A stretch of DNA of 5,564 nt, from contig JAFTRT010000162.1 in the NCBI GenBank assembly GCA_017462145.1, positions 1 through 5,564 of the forward strand, written 5' to 3'. Positions 5,121 to 5,564 of the stretch are shown piece by piece. Under the pieces are notes generated by a model that had not been told where the DNA came from, searched no databases, and saw only the letters and a list, made by a program, of their open reading frames with translations. Positions within the stretch are counted from its first letter, which is position 1. Every line of letters starts with the position of its first letter. A program made the translations under genes and the position numbers. This DNA comes from Clostridia bacterium (lineage in GTDB: Bacteria; Bacillota_A; Clostridia; Oscillospirales; CAG-272).

Positions 5121-5164
5121 AAAAAAGAAACCCAGCGGTACCGTGAGGTGTCCGATGGGTTTCT
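5121..5164 (-). terminator. Intrinsic terminator of the mglC-like gene
   Basis: On the minus strand AGAAACCCA (5164-5156) pairs with TGGGTTTCT (5134-5126), plus CGG/CCG inside (5136-5138 with 5152-5154), and six T follow (5126-5121). Relative to copies A and B the last C-G pair of the stem is an A-T pair, a compensatory change. It lies about 130 nt beyond the permease stop. Confidence 0.87.
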
Positions 5165-5241
5165 CCCTTAGAAGAAAGCGAAGCGGTTTTGCAAGTCAAG
5201 GGGTAGAAAGCAAAAAACTTTTTTGCAGTTCTTTGGGGAGA

Positions 5242-5276
5242 TTGAGGGGACTTTTCTTTCAAGAAAAGCCCCTCAA
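5242..5276 (-). repeat. Gene-proximal hairpin without T-run, copy C
   Basis: TTGAGGGG (5242-5249) pairs with CCCCTCAA (5269-5276), and CTTTTCTT (5251-5258) with AAGAAAAG (5261-5268): 16 bp with one bulged base (5250) and a very small loop. It begins about 20 nt after the permease stop. The minus strand continues with TCTCCCC, so no T-run follows. Confidence 0.8.
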
Positions 5277-5295
5277 AACCGCATCCCTCTCCCCC

Positions 5296-5564
5296 TTATC
5301 TCTTTACCAGATATTTTCGCATATCGATTGCGCAGGCGACGAGGATGATGAGGCCTTTGATGACGTATTGCATATTGGAGTCGATACCCAAGAAGGTAAG
5401 GCCGACGAAGATAATTCGGAGCAGAACCACGCCCAGAATGACGCCGCGGATCTTTCCGATTCCTCCCACGAAGGACACGCCGCCGATGACGCAGGCGGCA
5501 ATGGCATCCAGCTCATAATTGAGGCCGGTTGCGGCACTATTGGAGCCGATTCTGGCGGCTTCGA
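5296..5564 (-). CDS. mglC: MglC-type sugar ABC transporter permease, C-terminal fragment
   Basis: Only the last 88 complete codons are in the window; the frame is open to the right edge, so the N-terminal part is missing. The visible protein starts EAARIGSNSAATGLNYELDA, continues IAACVIGGVSFVGGIGKIRG, and ends with two membrane segments (about IRGVILGVVLLRIIFVGLTF and YVIKGLIILVACAIDM) and a basic DMRKYLVKR tail. This is the conserved end of the RbsC/XylH/MglC permease family (BPD_transp_2); the QYVIKGLIILVACAID stretch is closest, from memory, to MglC of the galactose/methylgalactoside importer. The protein would form the membrane channel with an MglA-type ATPase and an MglB-type binding protein, presumably encoded further right. 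Being last before a terminator, it probably closes an operon. Exact sugar specificity cannot be told. Confidence 0.88.
   Translation of the reverse strand, partial: EAARIGSNSAATGLNYELDAIAACVIGGVSFVGGIGKIRGVILGVVLLRIIFVGLTFLGIDSNMQYVIKGLIILVACAIDMRKYLVKR

Larger units (their letters stand above)
5007..5295 (-). repeat. Composite 3'-end repeat cassette, copy C
   Basis: Read on the minus strand after the permease stop, this has the same order as copy A: AGGGATGCGGTTTT lead-in, hairpin (5242-5276), CCCAAAGAAC box, CGCTTCGCTTTCTTCTAAG segment, terminator (5121-5164), an AT-rich box at 5078-5099 matching 131-151 closely, and the distal module (5007-5058). The segment between the first hairpin and the terminator (5165-5240) is poorly conserved, unlike the hairpins. 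It contains no gene. Confidence 0.78.

Overview
The window looks like chromosomal DNA from a Clostridia-type Firmicute, most likely an uncultured gut member of the Oscillospirales or a relative. The pointers are a lipoprotein with a Thr-rich ETTT linker after its lipobox, strong AAGGAGG-type ribosome binding sites, near-consensus TTGACA/TATAAT promoters, an Mgl/Rbs-type sugar permease and repeat-rich intergenic DNA. The placement is inferred from style; no marker gene is present.

Layout. Positions 1-375 hold no gene. They contain a composite repeat with an intrinsic terminator, lying downstream of the minus-strand gene at 376-2508. That gene encodes a secreted, lipid-anchored metallophosphoesterase with an FN3-like region and a C-terminal LamG-like domain, and has its own promoter (2536-2564). 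Upstream of it on the same strand is a DeoR/GlpR-family repressor (2654-3370). A 246-bp region then separates the repressor from a divergent plus-strand gene (3617-4669) for a glycerol-3-phosphate dehydrogenase-like enzyme. This region carries two excellent promoters that face each other, three TTTTCAA repeats at an exact 10-bp spacing (candidate operator) and a terminator-like leader hairpin. Positions 4670-5295 hold no gene: two more copies of the composite repeat converge there, with a 60-nt three-way-junction element and an inverted-repeat element between them. At the right edge is the C-terminal end of an MglC-type sugar ABC permease on the minus strand (5296-5564).

How the genes may work together. 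DeoR-family repressors usually sense phosphorylated sugars or polyols and often control adjacent genes. A dehydrogenase of the GpsA family facing the repressor across a shared control region, with a sugar ABC permease nearby, suggests a small carbohydrate or polyol phosphate locus. The phosphoesterase lipoprotein has its own promoter and may be unrelated.

The most unusual signal is the family of composite 3'-end cassettes. All three copies start directly after a stop codon, all point in the direction of the upstream gene, and all keep two hairpins whose paired bases change together between copies.
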